Of a stretch of 64,000 nucleotides of DNA, positions 44,145 to 52,920 are shown piece by piece; position 1 is the first letter of the stretch, and every line of letters begins with the position of its first letter. A program made the position numbers and the translations under genes. The notes below the pieces were generated by a model. It searched no databases. It saw nothing but the letters and a program-made list of their open reading frames with translations, and was not told the origin of the DNA. The DNA is from Dehalobacter alkaniphilus (lineage in GTDB: Bacteria > Bacillota > Desulfitobacteriia > Desulfitobacteriales > Syntrophobotulaceae): the NCBI GenBank assembly GCA_040500365.1, contig CP148031.1, positions 1,488,001 to 1,552,000 on the forward strand, read 5' to 3'.

Positions 44145-44231
44145 TGGTGCGGCCGAGAGGACTTGAACCTCCACGAGCGTTAGCCCACTAGTACCTGAAA
44201 CTAGCGCGTCTGCCAGTTCCGCCACGGCCGC
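44145..44231 (-). tRNA. tRNA-Leu (anticodon CAG)
   Basis: 87 nt including an encoded CCA. The acceptor stem is GCGGCCG/CGGCCGC. The anticodon stem is CTAGT/ACTAG with loop TTCAGGT, giving CAG. A long variable arm (TGGGCTAACGCTCG) and GTTCAAGTC T loop are as expected for Leu. Confidence 0.97.
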
Positions 44232-44470
44232 ATCGACAGATTACATTATATTTGATGGTTCTATGCTTTGTCAACACAAAAGCGTAAAATACGTAATTGT
44301 TCGTTTTTCTGAAACCATTAGTTATAATTAAATCCCCCTGAGTGACTATTTTGTACTGAAAAGATGATTTAGCTTAATGTTAGTTATATCTTTTTTATAG
44401 TCCGAATAAGTAAATTAAGCATATAATACATTACATATATTACCAACAGCTTAGAAAGGAGTGTTAAGAA

Positions 44471-44539
44471 ATGTTCTTCTTCCCATTATTTGCTGGATTT
44501 GCTCTTGGAAGGTTATGGTCTCGTAACTACTATTGGTAA
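44471..44539 (+). CDS. 22-residue peptide ORF
   Basis: MFFFPLFAGFALGRLWSRNY followed by YW and a stop. AAAGGAG lies 10 bases before the ATG, and GGCTAAG/CTTAGCC (44555-44561/44573-44579) form a hairpin just after. A short hydrophobic, aromatic peptide next to YjcZ-like genes; probably a sporulation-type micropeptide. Confidence 0.5.
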   Translation: MFFFPLFAGFALGRLWSRNYYW

Positions 44540-44703
44540 AATTTCTTATAAAGGGGCTAAGAGGTTAATTCCCTTAGCCATAAACATATAATGAATTAAC
44601 CATGAAACTTAATGGAGCTTACGGTGCATATGGATTGCTATAACCAAAGAAAAGAAGGGCATTGAAACCCCACTTTTCTTATTTCATTGAAATTTTTTAG
44701 AAT

Positions 44704-44850
44704 TTAGAAGATAACTCCTAAAGCAATTAAAATTAATATTGCAATGGCAATGATCCCGACTCCAGCTCCGCCATAAATAGGAGCTACGGGAGCAACCGGA
44801 GCTACAGGTGCCATAGGTCTGCAACAACATCCACCGCCGTATCTAAACAT
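44704..44850 (-). CDS. YjcZ-like small sporulation-type protein, 48 residues
   Basis: MFRYGGGCCCRPMAPVAPVA, then PVAPIYGG and a hydrophobic helix GIIAIAILILIALGVIF that is identical in its last 17 residues to the 34137-34274 protein. GGAGGAG precedes the ATG. A clear paralogue of the 34-kb copy. Confidence 0.8.
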   Translation of the reverse strand: MFRYGGGCCCRPMAPVAPVAPVAPIYGGAGVGIIAIAILILIALGVIF

Positions 44851-44881
44851 AATATTCTCCTCCTTTCAAAATTGATTAAAA

Positions 44882-44998
44882 TTAGAAAACAATACCCAAA
44901 GCGATTAACAGAAGAATAATTACAACAACGATTGCAATACCACAACCACAACCACCGAGACCTCCTGCTGCGCCCCCAACTACTCCATCATAAGCCAT
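44882..44998 (-). CDS. small Gly/Cys-rich membrane peptide, 38 residues
   Basis: MAYDGVVGGAAGGLGGCGCG followed by the helix IAIVVVIILLLIALGIVF. GAAAGGGGG precedes the ATG. Paralogue of the 46-residue peptide at 34324-34464, in the same relative position, 31 bases upstream of its YjcZ-like neighbour. Confidence 0.75.
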   Translation of the reverse strand: MAYDGVVGGAAGGLGGCGCGIAIVVVIILLLIALGIVF

Positions 44999-45169
44999 TT
45001 TGGATGCCCCCTTTCCTCATAAAGAATAAACAGCTAGAGAATATAGCTCATAAGAATATCATAAGAACTTTATAGGCCAACCGATCTAATTTTATTTAGA
45101 GCCATTAACGTGTAAGTTAAATAAGTTTATTCTCTAGTGTCCTTACACTATATGAGACACGGCTAAGAA

Positions 45170-45265
45170 ATGGCACTATATGGAAAAATGATAATGACTG
45201 CTAAAATGTTCGGGGCATATACGTTTGGAGTTTTACTAGGATTTTTATTAAGGAAGCTTAAATAG
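45170..45265 (+). CDS. possible 31-residue membrane peptide
   Basis: MALYGKMIMTAKMFGAYTFG followed by VLLGFLLRKLK. Amphipathic or membrane-like, but no good ribosome-binding site precedes either of its first ATGs. A weak AAGGCT/AGCCTT hairpin lies at 45348-45367. The rest of 45266-45523 shows no gene. Confidence 0.25.
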   Translation: MALYGKMIMTAKMFGAYTFGVLLGFLLRKLK

Positions 45266-45523
45266 GCTGAGTAACTGGTATTAGTTTCTTTATCAATAAA
45301 AAATGGAATTTTTGATCCTTGAAAACATGTGTATAGCGCGACGGGATAAGGCTTTTGTTCGAGCCTTGCTTTTCATTATGGTTTTTGTTATCCTTTTCCA
45401 TTGGGGGCATTTTGTTCTTTTCAGATAGTTATAGGCAGGAATATATAGATTAATAGAGAAAGTAACTTAGGTTTGGGCTAACCTTTGAAATTTGAGATAT
45501 TGAAGAAATGTGGAAGGTGATTT

Positions 45524-46072
45524 GTGTTGAAGGGTTTTATGAAATCGTTGTTTGAATGGGTCGTCATCGTTGCAATTGCTTTTGTTCTCTCTATGGTGAT
45601 CCGAAATTATTTGATTGATACCCGAATCGTCCCGACCGGCTCGATGCTGCCTACGATTCAGCTTCAGGATCGTTTAATCGTGGATCGGTTCTTTTATAAA
45701 TGCGGTGATATCAAGCGCGGAGATGTTATTGTTTTTGAAGCTCCCGAATCCATAATGAAGGATGAGGATCTCGTCAAAAGAGTGATCGGTTTGCCCGGTG
45801 AAAAACTTGAAGTCAAAAACGGAAAAGTCTATATCAATGACCAGGCCCTGGATGAGCCTTATGTCGAATATCCGGCCGATTATGAGTTTGGGCCTGAGAC
45901 CGTGCCGGATGATTCTTATTTCATGATGGGGGATAACCGTCCCGCCAGTTACGACAGTCATCGTTGGGGGGCCTTGCCCGAGGATAAGATATTGGGAAGG
46001 GTCTGGATCAGGTACTGGCCTTTGGACGGATTTGGAACCCTGACCAAACTGCCTGAAGACTATTTGAAGTAG
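45524..46072 (+). CDS. lepB: signal peptidase I
   Basis: A 182-residue type I signal peptidase: one N-terminal membrane helix (residues 10-27), catalytic Ser40 in PTGSMLPTI, catalytic Lys85 in EDLVKRVIGLPG, and GDNRPASYDSHRWG in box D/E. It cleaves Sec and Tat signal peptides outside the membrane. GGAAGGTGA serves the GTG at 45524 or the TTG after it. Confidence 0.95.
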   Translation: MLKGFMKSLFEWVVIVAIAFVLSMVIRNYLIDTRIVPTGSMLPTIQLQDRLIVDRFFYKCGDIKRGDVIVFEAPESIMKDEDLVKRVIGLPGEKLEVKNGKVYINDQALDEPYVEYPADYEFGPETVPDDSYFMMGDNRPASYDSHRWGALPEDKILGRVWIRYWPLDGFGTLTKLPEDYLK

Positions 46073-46171
46073 GATGCGTAGATGATACAGCACTTGGCAT
46101 AAATAGATTACGATTATCAAACCGCAAAAACGATAACGCCAATAATAATATGGATTTGCGAGGGATGCCGG

Positions 46172-47518
46172 ATGGATCCAGTCTTCCTTTATGTCATCAG
46201 CGCAGTCATGGTCGGGATCATTCTCGGATTTGGGACAGGATTCAGTATCCGTGGAGGCCAAGCCAGAGGACTACTGGAAAAAGCACGGACGCTTGAACAG
46301 GAGAATGAAAGGCTGCATGCGGAACTGAATCAGGAATATGAAAGAAGAATGCAAAATTCCGCTGTCATTTCTGAACTGCGTACCCGGCTTGAGATGGAGC
46401 AGACAGCGTCTGAAGAGAAATTAACGCTTCTCAGTCATGCAAGGGAGGAGCTCAGTAACGGCTTCAAGGCCTTATCCGCTGAAGCGCTTAAGAATAACAA
46501 TCAGTCCTTTCTCGAATTGGCAAAAGTTGTGCTTGAGAAGACCCAGGTCCAGGCTTCGGCTGATCTGGAAAAAAGGCAGACTTCTATCGATGAACTCGTA
46601 AAGCCTTTGCGGGAGTCGCTCGACAAAGTTGATCTGAAGATTAACGAACTGGAACAAAAAAGAGCAGGGGCTTATGAAGGACTGCTTAAGCAAGTCGAAA
46701 ATATGGCGTTCGGGCAGGAAAAGCTACAGCGGGAGACCTTGAAGCTGACTTCTGCTTTGAAATCGCCGACTGTCAGAGGCCGCTGGGGAGAAATCCAGCT
46801 GCAGCGGGTTGTAGAACTGGCCGGCATGGTGGAGTACTGTGATTTTTACCAGCAGGAGGAAGTCAGCGGGGAGTCCGGTAGGCAGCGCCCAGATATGATT
46901 ATTAGGCTTCCGGGGAATAAAACGATCGTCGTCGATTCCAAGGCTCCGCTCGCGGATTATCTCGAAGCTGTGGAAGCCCTCGATGAAGACCAGAAGAGAA
47001 CAAAGTTGTCGGGTCATGCCCGGCAGGTCAAAAATCATATTACCAAACTTGCCGCGAAGTCTTACTGGAACCAGTTCGATTTTACGCCGGAATTTGTTGT
47101 CATGTTTCTGCCGGGTGAAACCTTTTTCAGTGCCGCGCTGCAGTCAGATCCGGAGCTAATCGAATACGGCGCCGGGCAAAGGGTTATCCTGGCGACCCCG
47201 ACAACGCTGATTGCGCTGCTTAAAGCCGTGGCTTACGGCTGGAGCCAGGAACAGATCAACGAAAATGCCCGCCATATCAGCGAGCTCGGTAAACAGCTCT
47301 ATGACAGGATCAGCGTTTTGACCGAGCATTTGTTGGACATCCGCAAAGGACTCGTTCAGGCCACTCAGGCTTACAATCGGGCCGTCGGCTCCTATGAGAA
47401 CCGGGTACTCGTGACCGCCAGGAAATTCAAAGAGCTTGGGGTTGCCGGAGATAATGAGATCGGTGAGATGGAGATCATCGAGACCGGGCTTCGGGAGATT
47501 GCGGCAGGAGATAATTAA
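46172..47518 (+). CDS. rmuC: RmuC-family DNA recombination protein
   Basis: A 448-residue protein: N-terminal membrane helix (residues 3-25), a long coiled coil (about 33-175, LEQENERLHAELNQEYERRM), then the RmuC domain with RGRWGEIQLQRVVELAGMVE, RPDMIIRLPGNKTIVVDSKA and VVMFLPGETFFSAAL. The domain is nuclease-like (PD-(D/E)xK). Its role in limiting inverted-repeat recombination is inferred from E. coli. Adjacent to lepB but not obviously coupled. Confidence 0.93.
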   Translation: MDPVFLYVISAVMVGIILGFGTGFSIRGGQARGLLEKARTLEQENERLHAELNQEYERRMQNSAVISELRTRLEMEQTASEEKLTLLSHAREELSNGFKALSAEALKNNNQSFLELAKVVLEKTQVQASADLEKRQTSIDELVKPLRESLDKVDLKINELEQKRAGAYEGLLKQVENMAFGQEKLQRETLKLTSALKSPTVRGRWGEIQLQRVVELAGMVEYCDFYQQEEVSGESGRQRPDMIIRLPGNKTIVVDSKAPLADYLEAVEALDEDQKRTKLSGHARQVKNHITKLAAKSYWNQFDFTPEFVVMFLPGETFFSAALQSDPELIEYGAGQRVILATPTTLIALLKAVAYGWSQEQINENARHISELGKQLYDRISVLTEHLLDIRKGLVQATQAYNRAVGSYENRVLVTARKFKELGVAGDNEIGEMEIIETGLREIAAGDN

Positions 47519-47695
47519 TATTTGGGAAAACAGTCCGACTTCTCAGTCGAATGCTACGTGATTATTAAAAAGATGTATGATTGCATCTTTTTTTGATTCC
47601 AAGAAAATTTCAAAATAATGTCTCCATGGGTCTTAAGAAAACTAAAGATCTCTACGATAATAATAAGGAAGTCTAATATCCATGGAGGGATGAAG

Positions 47696-48784
47696 ATGAA
47701 GGTTTTAAGTTCAGCTGTTGATCTTTATTCGGACTACAAGCTGGAACAGCAAAAGACCGTTAATGAAAGGCTGAAAGCCTGGGTTGACGGACAGGGCACG
47801 GATGCAAACGATGAAACAGAGCCAACTGTGGATTCGCTGACACTTTCGGGTGACGCTTTGGCTAAATTACAGGAAGATCCCGCAGTGAGCAGCTCAGAAA
47901 CAACTGCTGAGTCGGAAGATGAATTTTTTGAACTCAGCCCTAGGGAGAAAGAAATTATCTCCCTGTTAGAAAAATTTCTTTCCAAACTGTCCGGGAAGAA
48001 GGTAACGATTGATGTACCGGACAAACTAACTCTTTCAGGTCCGGGTAACAGTGATTTTGGTCACCTAATGGCAGCAAAGAACGACGGCAACAATAATGGG
48101 AACGGAAGTCAGAGGGTTGGCTGGGGCATTAATTACCACTATGAAGAGTCCTATACAGAAAAAGAATCCATGAACTTTTCAGCCCAGGGCACAATTCTTA
48201 CCGAAGATGGCAGTGAAATAAAATTTAAGCTGAATATCGCTACAAGCCGCGAGTATACAGCCTATCAGCGTATCGATATCAAAGCTGGAGATGCTTTGAT
48301 CGATCCGTTAGTGGTTAATTACGGTGCAGGCGGCGCAAGCCTGTCAGGATTTAAAACGGATTTTGACCTTAATGCCGACGGAACGCAGGATACAATGTCT
48401 TTCCTGGCTGAAGGCAGTGGGTTCCTTGCTTTGGATGAGAACAGCGATGGAGTCATCAATGACGGCAGCGAGCTCTTCGGACCGACAAGCGGAGATGGTT
48501 TCGGGGAATTAGCTGAATATGATAACGATCAAAACGGTTGGGTCGATGAAAACGATTCCATCTACAAAGAACTTAGCCTTTGGATTAAGGATGCCGCCGG
48601 CAACGACCAGCTACTAGCCTTAAGTCAGGTTGGAATTGGCGCAATCTATTTAGGCAATGTCGATTCGCTATTTTCACTGAAAGATACGGATAATCATTTA
48701 GACGCGCAGATCAAGGAAACTGGCATATTTCTGAAAGAGAACGGAGAAGCTGGGACAATCCAGCACGTAGACTTTGCGGTATAG
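47696..48784 (+). CDS. EF-hand-like calcium-binding protein of unknown function
   Basis: A 362-residue acidic protein without a signal peptide. Calcium-loop-like repeats cluster in the C-terminal half: DLNADGTQDTMSF, DENSDGVINDGSELFG and DNDQNGWVDENDSIY. The N-terminal third is Ser/Glu-rich and probably disordered. Similar proteins occur singly in many Firmicutes and Proteobacteria without a known role. GGAGGG six bases before the ATG at 47696 sets the start; an ATG two codons earlier abuts the site. Confidence 0.75.
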   Translation: MKVLSSAVDLYSDYKLEQQKTVNERLKAWVDGQGTDANDETEPTVDSLTLSGDALAKLQEDPAVSSSETTAESEDEFFELSPREKEIISLLEKFLSKLSGKKVTIDVPDKLTLSGPGNSDFGHLMAAKNDGNNNGNGSQRVGWGINYHYEESYTEKESMNFSAQGTILTEDGSEIKFKLNIATSREYTAYQRIDIKAGDALIDPLVVNYGAGGASLSGFKTDFDLNADGTQDTMSFLAEGSGFLALDENSDGVINDGSELFGPTSGDGFGELAEYDNDQNGWVDENDSIYKELSLWIKDAAGNDQLLALSQVGIGAIYLGNVDSLFSLKDTDNHLDAQIKETGIFLKENGEAGTIQHVDFAV

Positions 48785-48801
48785 CGAGAGGATAAGCTAA
48801 T

Positions 48802-48862
48802 ACAAAGGGACGAATTTTTTATTCCCTCAATTAAATAATGGGGATAAAGATTCGTCCCTTTC
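48802..48862. repeat. REPIN-like inverted repeat, copy 2
   Basis: AAAGGGACGAAT (48804-48815) pairs perfectly with ATTCGTCCCTTT (48850-48861); between them TTTATTCCC mirrors GGGGATAAA. It lies between the convergent EF-hand-like and VWA genes and could also act as a terminator. Confidence 0.75.
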
Positions 48863-48881
48863 ATTTCGCGGTTGTCTTAAC

Positions 48882-50246
48882 CTAAAGAGAGTTCAGAAAT
48901 TGTTCCAGTTCTTCAATATTCGCTACAGAAAATGCACCGGTACAATACTCCCGGTATTTCGTCATCAGACAGTCGCCCTTGTCCCACTGATCCTTGCTTA
49001 GGGGGTTCAGCCAGTACAAGGCTGCGGCTTTTTCTTTTATCTGGGCCAGGACTTCACTGCCATCCAGTCTGTTCCGGTTGTTTTTGCCGTCCCCTAAAAT
49101 TAGTACCGTGGTTTTCTTCGGCAGGAAAGGCAGATAGAGGTCGAGAAACTGCAGCAGCACATTACCATAATGGGAATAGCCTGTACGGTTATAGCCGCTA
49201 ACCTTGCGTAGATTGCTGAGTGATCCTGTCCAGTCCTGCTCCTGAAAATAATCTGTAGCTTCCACGAGCTGATCCACGAATAGAAACGAGCGGATGTTGG
49301 CATAGCGCTGCTGGGTCGCAAAGACAAACATCAGCATGAAGTAAATAAATTTGCTAACGGAATTGGACATGTCACAGAGCAGCCAGAGGTCGGGTTTAGA
49401 TCGCTTTCGCTGCATCTTTATCAGGTTCAGCGGGATACCACAGGTTTTTAGGGAATGTTTGATGCTTCGGTTCAGATTGATAGTGCCGTTTGGACCTACT
49501 TTGCGGCGCCTTCCTTTGCGGACGGCCAGTTTTCGACCTATCTTCTGGATTTCCTGCGACATTTGAGTGATCTGCGCGTCGTCGCAGTCCAGAAACGAAA
49601 CCGTTCGTGGATTTCGTTTTTTCATTTCCTGGACCAAATGTTCCATACTCATATTTCTAGCCAGCTGGCGTTCAGTTTCATCTTTGAGTAAATGGTTCCA
49701 TTCTTCAAGGGTTGCCCGTGCCGCCTGATATTCCGCTTCAGATAGTTCATCCTGTTGGTAAGCCTTTTCAATATGGTTGGCTGCTTCATTCCAACCGCTC
49801 TGGGTCCGAAAAATAGCCAGGCCTTTCTCGCGGTCCTCGATGCTGAGTTCAAGATTCAGGTTCAGGCCCTGCAGGACAGCATAAATCAGATCGATTTCAT
49901 TGTTCAGCACAGCCTCAATCAATAGCTCTAGCGGGACAGTTTTGCCGGCACTTCCTCCGTGGCCTTCTTCCTGGGAAAAGCAGCCCTGGCTTTTCAGAAT
50001 CCCCAGATGGTCCGACGACATTTCCAGGTCAGGGCCAAAATACAGCTCGATCAGCCATAAAGCATAATCAGGGCCCCAAGGAAATTTGATCAGCGTCGTA
50101 TTAATGAGCTGATAAAAGGTATATTTATCCATTTTATCAAGATCGAGCATTTTCAGCAGTCGGATGCAGTCGGATATTTCATCTGAATTTACGTTAATGC
50201 CGGACTCTCTGAGCAGCCTGGCTATTTTAAGAATGAAGTATTCCAT
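48882..50246 (-). CDS. VWA-domain protein, CoxE-like
   Basis: A 454-residue protein. The C-terminal half is a von Willebrand A domain with a MIDAS motif DMSNS (KPDLWLLCDMSNSVSKFIYF), and near the end TTVLILGDGKNNRNRLDG. The N-terminus is helical. It overlaps the MoxR-type ATPase gene by 20 bases. MoxR-VWA pairs act as chaperones that insert metals or activate enzymes; the client is not in sight. Confidence 0.88.
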   Translation of the reverse strand: MEYFILKIARLLRESGINVNSDEISDCIRLLKMLDLDKMDKYTFYQLINTTLIKFPWGPDYALWLIELYFGPDLEMSSDHLGILKSQGCFSQEEGHGGSAGKTVPLELLIEAVLNNEIDLIYAVLQGLNLNLELSIEDREKGLAIFRTQSGWNEAANHIEKAYQQDELSEAEYQAARATLEEWNHLLKDETERQLARNMSMEHLVQEMKKRNPRTVSFLDCDDAQITQMSQEIQKIGRKLAVRKGRRRKVGPNGTINLNRSIKHSLKTCGIPLNLIKMQRKRSKPDLWLLCDMSNSVSKFIYFMLMFVFATQQRYANIRSFLFVDQLVEATDYFQEQDWTGSLSNLRKVSGYNRTGYSHYGNVLLQFLDLYLPFLPKKTTVLILGDGKNNRNRLDGSEVLAQIKEKAAALYWLNPLSKDQWDKGDCLMTKYREYCTGAFSVANIEELEQFLNSL

Positions 50247-51105
50247 CAAACCAATCCTTTTGGTTCACCTTTTCTAGGACATGCTGGCAGTCATCCTGGT
50301 ATTTGAAAAGGATGTTCAGCGTGCTGGAAGCTACCTCCGCCGTTAGTTCTTCGACCTGTAGCTGTTCCAGTATGTTGACCCAATCGATCACTTCGCTGAT
50401 GCTGGGGTGTTTTTTGAACTTTTCAAGCCGCAATTTGCGGATGAAAGTAACCGCCTGTTTGCCAAGGCTCTCCTTCAGATTCGGGAAGTGGATCTGAAGA
50501 ATCTCGAGTTCTCTCTGCTCGTTCGGGTAATCCAGATGAAGGTACAGACATCTTCTTCTTAGCGCCTGACTTAAGTTTCGCGTGCTGTTGCTGGTCAGCA
50601 GAACGGAAGGGATGCTCACAGCAGGAATCGTCCCAATCTCAGGTATGGAAATCTGCCAGTCCGAGAGGATCTCCAGCAGAAAGCTTTCAAATTCCTCGTC
50701 GCTTTTATCGATTTCATCAATCAACAAAACGGAAGAGGTTTCGCCTGTTATGGCCTTCAACAAAGGCCTTTTCAGCAAAAATTCATTTGTATAAATATTC
50801 TCACTCGTATCAGACCACTCGTTGGTTCCCGGTCCTTTAGTCTGAATATAGAGCAGCTGTTTCTGGTAGTCCCATTCATAAAGAGCTTTGCTTTCATCGA
50901 TGCCTTCATAGCACTGAAGGCGGATCAACTCTCTATCAAGGTCCTGGCTCCAGGCCTTGGCAAGTTCGGTTTTTCCGGCTCCGGCCGGACCTTCAATTAA
51001 CAGGGGTTTATTCAGCAGTAAGGAATATAGCAGGATCATGGCGGTACTGTCATCGGCTATGTAGCCGTGTTGGCGTAATCCTTGCTTGATGTCATCTGCG
51101 TTCAT
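50227..51105 (-). CDS. MoxR-family AAA+ ATPase
   Basis: A 292-residue ATPase: Walker A in LLIEGPAGAGKTELAKAWSQ (residues about 35-54), Walker B VLLIDEIDKSDEEFESFLLE, sensor 1 LTSNSTRN and sensor 2 region LRRRCLYLHLDYP. It is paired with the overlapping VWA gene downstream on the same strand. It resembles CoxD/MoxR proteins from carbon monoxide dehydrogenase maturation, but no such oxidase is encoded nearby. Confidence 0.92.
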   Translation of the reverse strand: MNADDIKQGLRQHGYIADDSTAMILLYSLLLNKPLLIEGPAGAGKTELAKAWSQDLDRELIRLQCYEGIDESKALYEWDYQKQLLYIQTKGPGTNEWSDTSENIYTNEFLLKRPLLKAITGETSSVLLIDEIDKSDEEFESFLLEILSDWQISIPEIGTIPAVSIPSVLLTSNSTRNLSQALRRRCLYLHLDYPNEQRELEILQIHFPNLKESLGKQAVTFIRKLRLEKFKKHPSISEVIDWVNILEQLQVEELTAEVASSTLNILFKYQDDCQHVLEKVNQKDWFDGILHS

Positions 51106-51254
51106 GGTATCCAGTTCCTTTCTTGCTTAATATTATCATTATAATTTGAATGTGAATTTTATCAATGGCTTATACCATAAAAACTTGTTTTGGTTATAGA
51201 AATAGATTATCATTGGAAAAGAAGCTTTTCAGTTAATTTGAAGAGGGTGAATTC

Positions 51255-51755
51255 GTGAAAAACATTGAAAATAAAACCATTGAGGAACTTGCCGAAGCCC
51301 GTCATTCAAAAAATATCTTTGAAGCACATGAGGAAGGTCTTTCTTTTGGTGAAAGGCTGGCGGATAAGCTTGCAGACTTCGCAGGCAGCTGGACCTTTAT
51401 CATCATCTTTATTTCCGTCCTTTTAACCTGGATCGTGGTCAATTCCGTACTTCTCTTCGGTTATGCATTTGACCAGTACCCTTTTATTCTGTTAAATCTT
51501 GTGCTATCCTGTATCGCTGCAATGCAAGCACCGGTTATTATGATGAGTCAAAACAGGCAGGAGAACAGGGATCGACTAAGAGCAGAGCATGATTATGAGG
51601 TTAACCTGAAATCGGAGATCCTGATTGAGGAAGTACTGAAACGTTTAGATGTAATTGAGAAAAAACAGGAAGACATACTTCAAACGTTACAGCGGAAGTC
51701 AGGAATCACACAAAAAAATCCTGAAAATGAGTACGAAATAAATCATCAGATTTAG
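51255..51755 (+). CDS. DUF1003 membrane protein
   Basis: A 166-residue protein with two membrane segments (residues 45-68 and 75-95: SWTFIIIFISVLLTWIVVNS; PFILLNLVLSCIAAMQAPVI) and the DUF1003 motif APVIMMSQNRQENRDRLRAE, then a coiled-coil tail. Function unknown. Starts with GTG after GAGGGTGA. Confidence 0.88.
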   Translation: MKNIENKTIEELAEARHSKNIFEAHEEGLSFGERLADKLADFAGSWTFIIIFISVLLTWIVVNSVLLFGYAFDQYPFILLNLVLSCIAAMQAPVIMMSQNRQENRDRLRAEHDYEVNLKSEILIEEVLKRLDVIEKKQEDILQTLQRKSGITQKNPENEYEINHQI

Positions 51756-51778
51756 CTGTTTTTTTGAACGCAGAAACG

Positions 51779-51812
51779 AATACCGCGCTGCCAGATGGCA
51801 AGGAGCGGTATT
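51779..51812. terminator. hairpin between DUF1003 and RluA-type genes
   Basis: AATACCGC (51779-51786) pairs with GCGGTATT (51805-51812); inner TGCCA/TGGCA hairpin, and ATTTTTT follows on the plus strand. It covers the last stop codon of the minus-strand gene. The core shares ACCGCG..TGC..TGGCAAGGAGCGG with 33436-33488. Confidence 0.75.
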
Positions 51813-52707
51813 ATTTTTTGCTTTGGATAAGCATAGCGATATCCTCCGGTACCGGAGCCTGGATTTGAAGAGGCTGCATAGTTAAGGGATGCATGAAACC
51901 ATAGCGATAACAGTGCAGGGCTTGCCTTTGCATATATTTCATACTGCCGCCATACAAATCATCTCCTAAAAGGGGATGGCCGGCGGCTTGAGCGTGTACT
52001 CTGATCTGGTGCGTCCGACCGGTGACTAGGGTGAATTCCATCAGGGTATAGTCCGGGTAATGCTGCAACGTTCGAAACAGCGTCAGCGCCGACTGTCCGT
52101 CCGGATGAGCTTCCCGTATAATCTTGCTGCCCGGTTTAAGCCGGATTGGGAGGGGCCATTCGCCCTGCTCCAAAGGAAAATTCCCTTCCACAATACCGAG
52201 ATATTTCTTTTCAACTTTGTTTCTGATAGCAAGGGCGGCCAGCTGCTGGTGGGCATAGCGGGATTTGGCGATCAGCACAACGCCGGACGTATTGCGGTCG
52301 ATCCGCGAGACTGGCCGGAAAGGCCTGGTTTCACCTTTGCTTTCCCAGTAACCGACTACCGCGTTCGCGAGCGTTCCGGTCCGATACCTCGAGTTGGGGT
52401 GGATGACTTGGCCGGGTGGTTTGTTGACCGCGAGGAAGATTTCATCTTCAAAGAGAATCTCAATAGGCAGCGTTTCTCCGGAGACCGTTGCCGGCTCTTC
52501 TTCCAGGATATTCACGACCAGGGTCTGTCCGGTTTTGCCCCGGGCAGTCAGGTAGGTGAATTTGCCATCAATCCAGACATTTTCACCGACTTTCAGCTTT
52601 TGCAGCACCTTGCGGGAAAAATGGAAGCGTCTTAGAAGTATGTCCTGGTATTTCCTGCCGTCATCTTCGGGCGTTAAAGTGTATGTGAATAATTTATTTG
52701 CATTCAT
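51811..52707 (-). CDS. RluA-family pseudouridine synthase
   Basis: A 298-residue protein: an N-terminal S4-like region, then the RluA catalytic domain with RPVSRIDRNTSGVVLIAKSR (catalytic Asp) and GRTHQIRVHAQAAGHPLLGD. It modifies rRNA or tRNA uridines; the target site is unknown. AGGAG precedes the ATG. Confidence 0.92.
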   Translation of the reverse strand: MNANKLFTYTLTPEDDGRKYQDILLRRFHFSRKVLQKLKVGENVWIDGKFTYLTARGKTGQTLVVNILEEEPATVSGETLPIEILFEDEIFLAVNKPPGQVIHPNSRYRTGTLANAVVGYWESKGETRPFRPVSRIDRNTSGVVLIAKSRYAHQQLAALAIRNKVEKKYLGIVEGNFPLEQGEWPLPIRLKPGSKIIREAHPDGQSALTLFRTLQHYPDYTLMEFTLVTGRTHQIRVHAQAAGHPLLGDDLYGGSMKYMQRQALHCYRYGFMHPLTMQPLQIQAPVPEDIAMLIQSKK

Positions 52708-52920
52708 ATTCTTCTCCTAATAGAATAAGCATCATCTGATAGACATATATTATGATTTAATAGAATAATTTAGCAAGATGTTGCGTAAAGAAACCAAAAA
52801 TATATTATAATAATGACAGTAAAAATTAACCAATATAAGTCAGTTCTATAAAACAAGCAGGATTTCCAAGAATTATCCCCGAAGGCAAAACGAACAAGCA
52901 GAAAAGAGGTTAACTACAGC

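Noticed and set aside
52060..52635. 191-codon plus-strand frame
   Set aside because: Antisense shadow of the RluA-type gene; no ribosome-binding site or recognisable domain.
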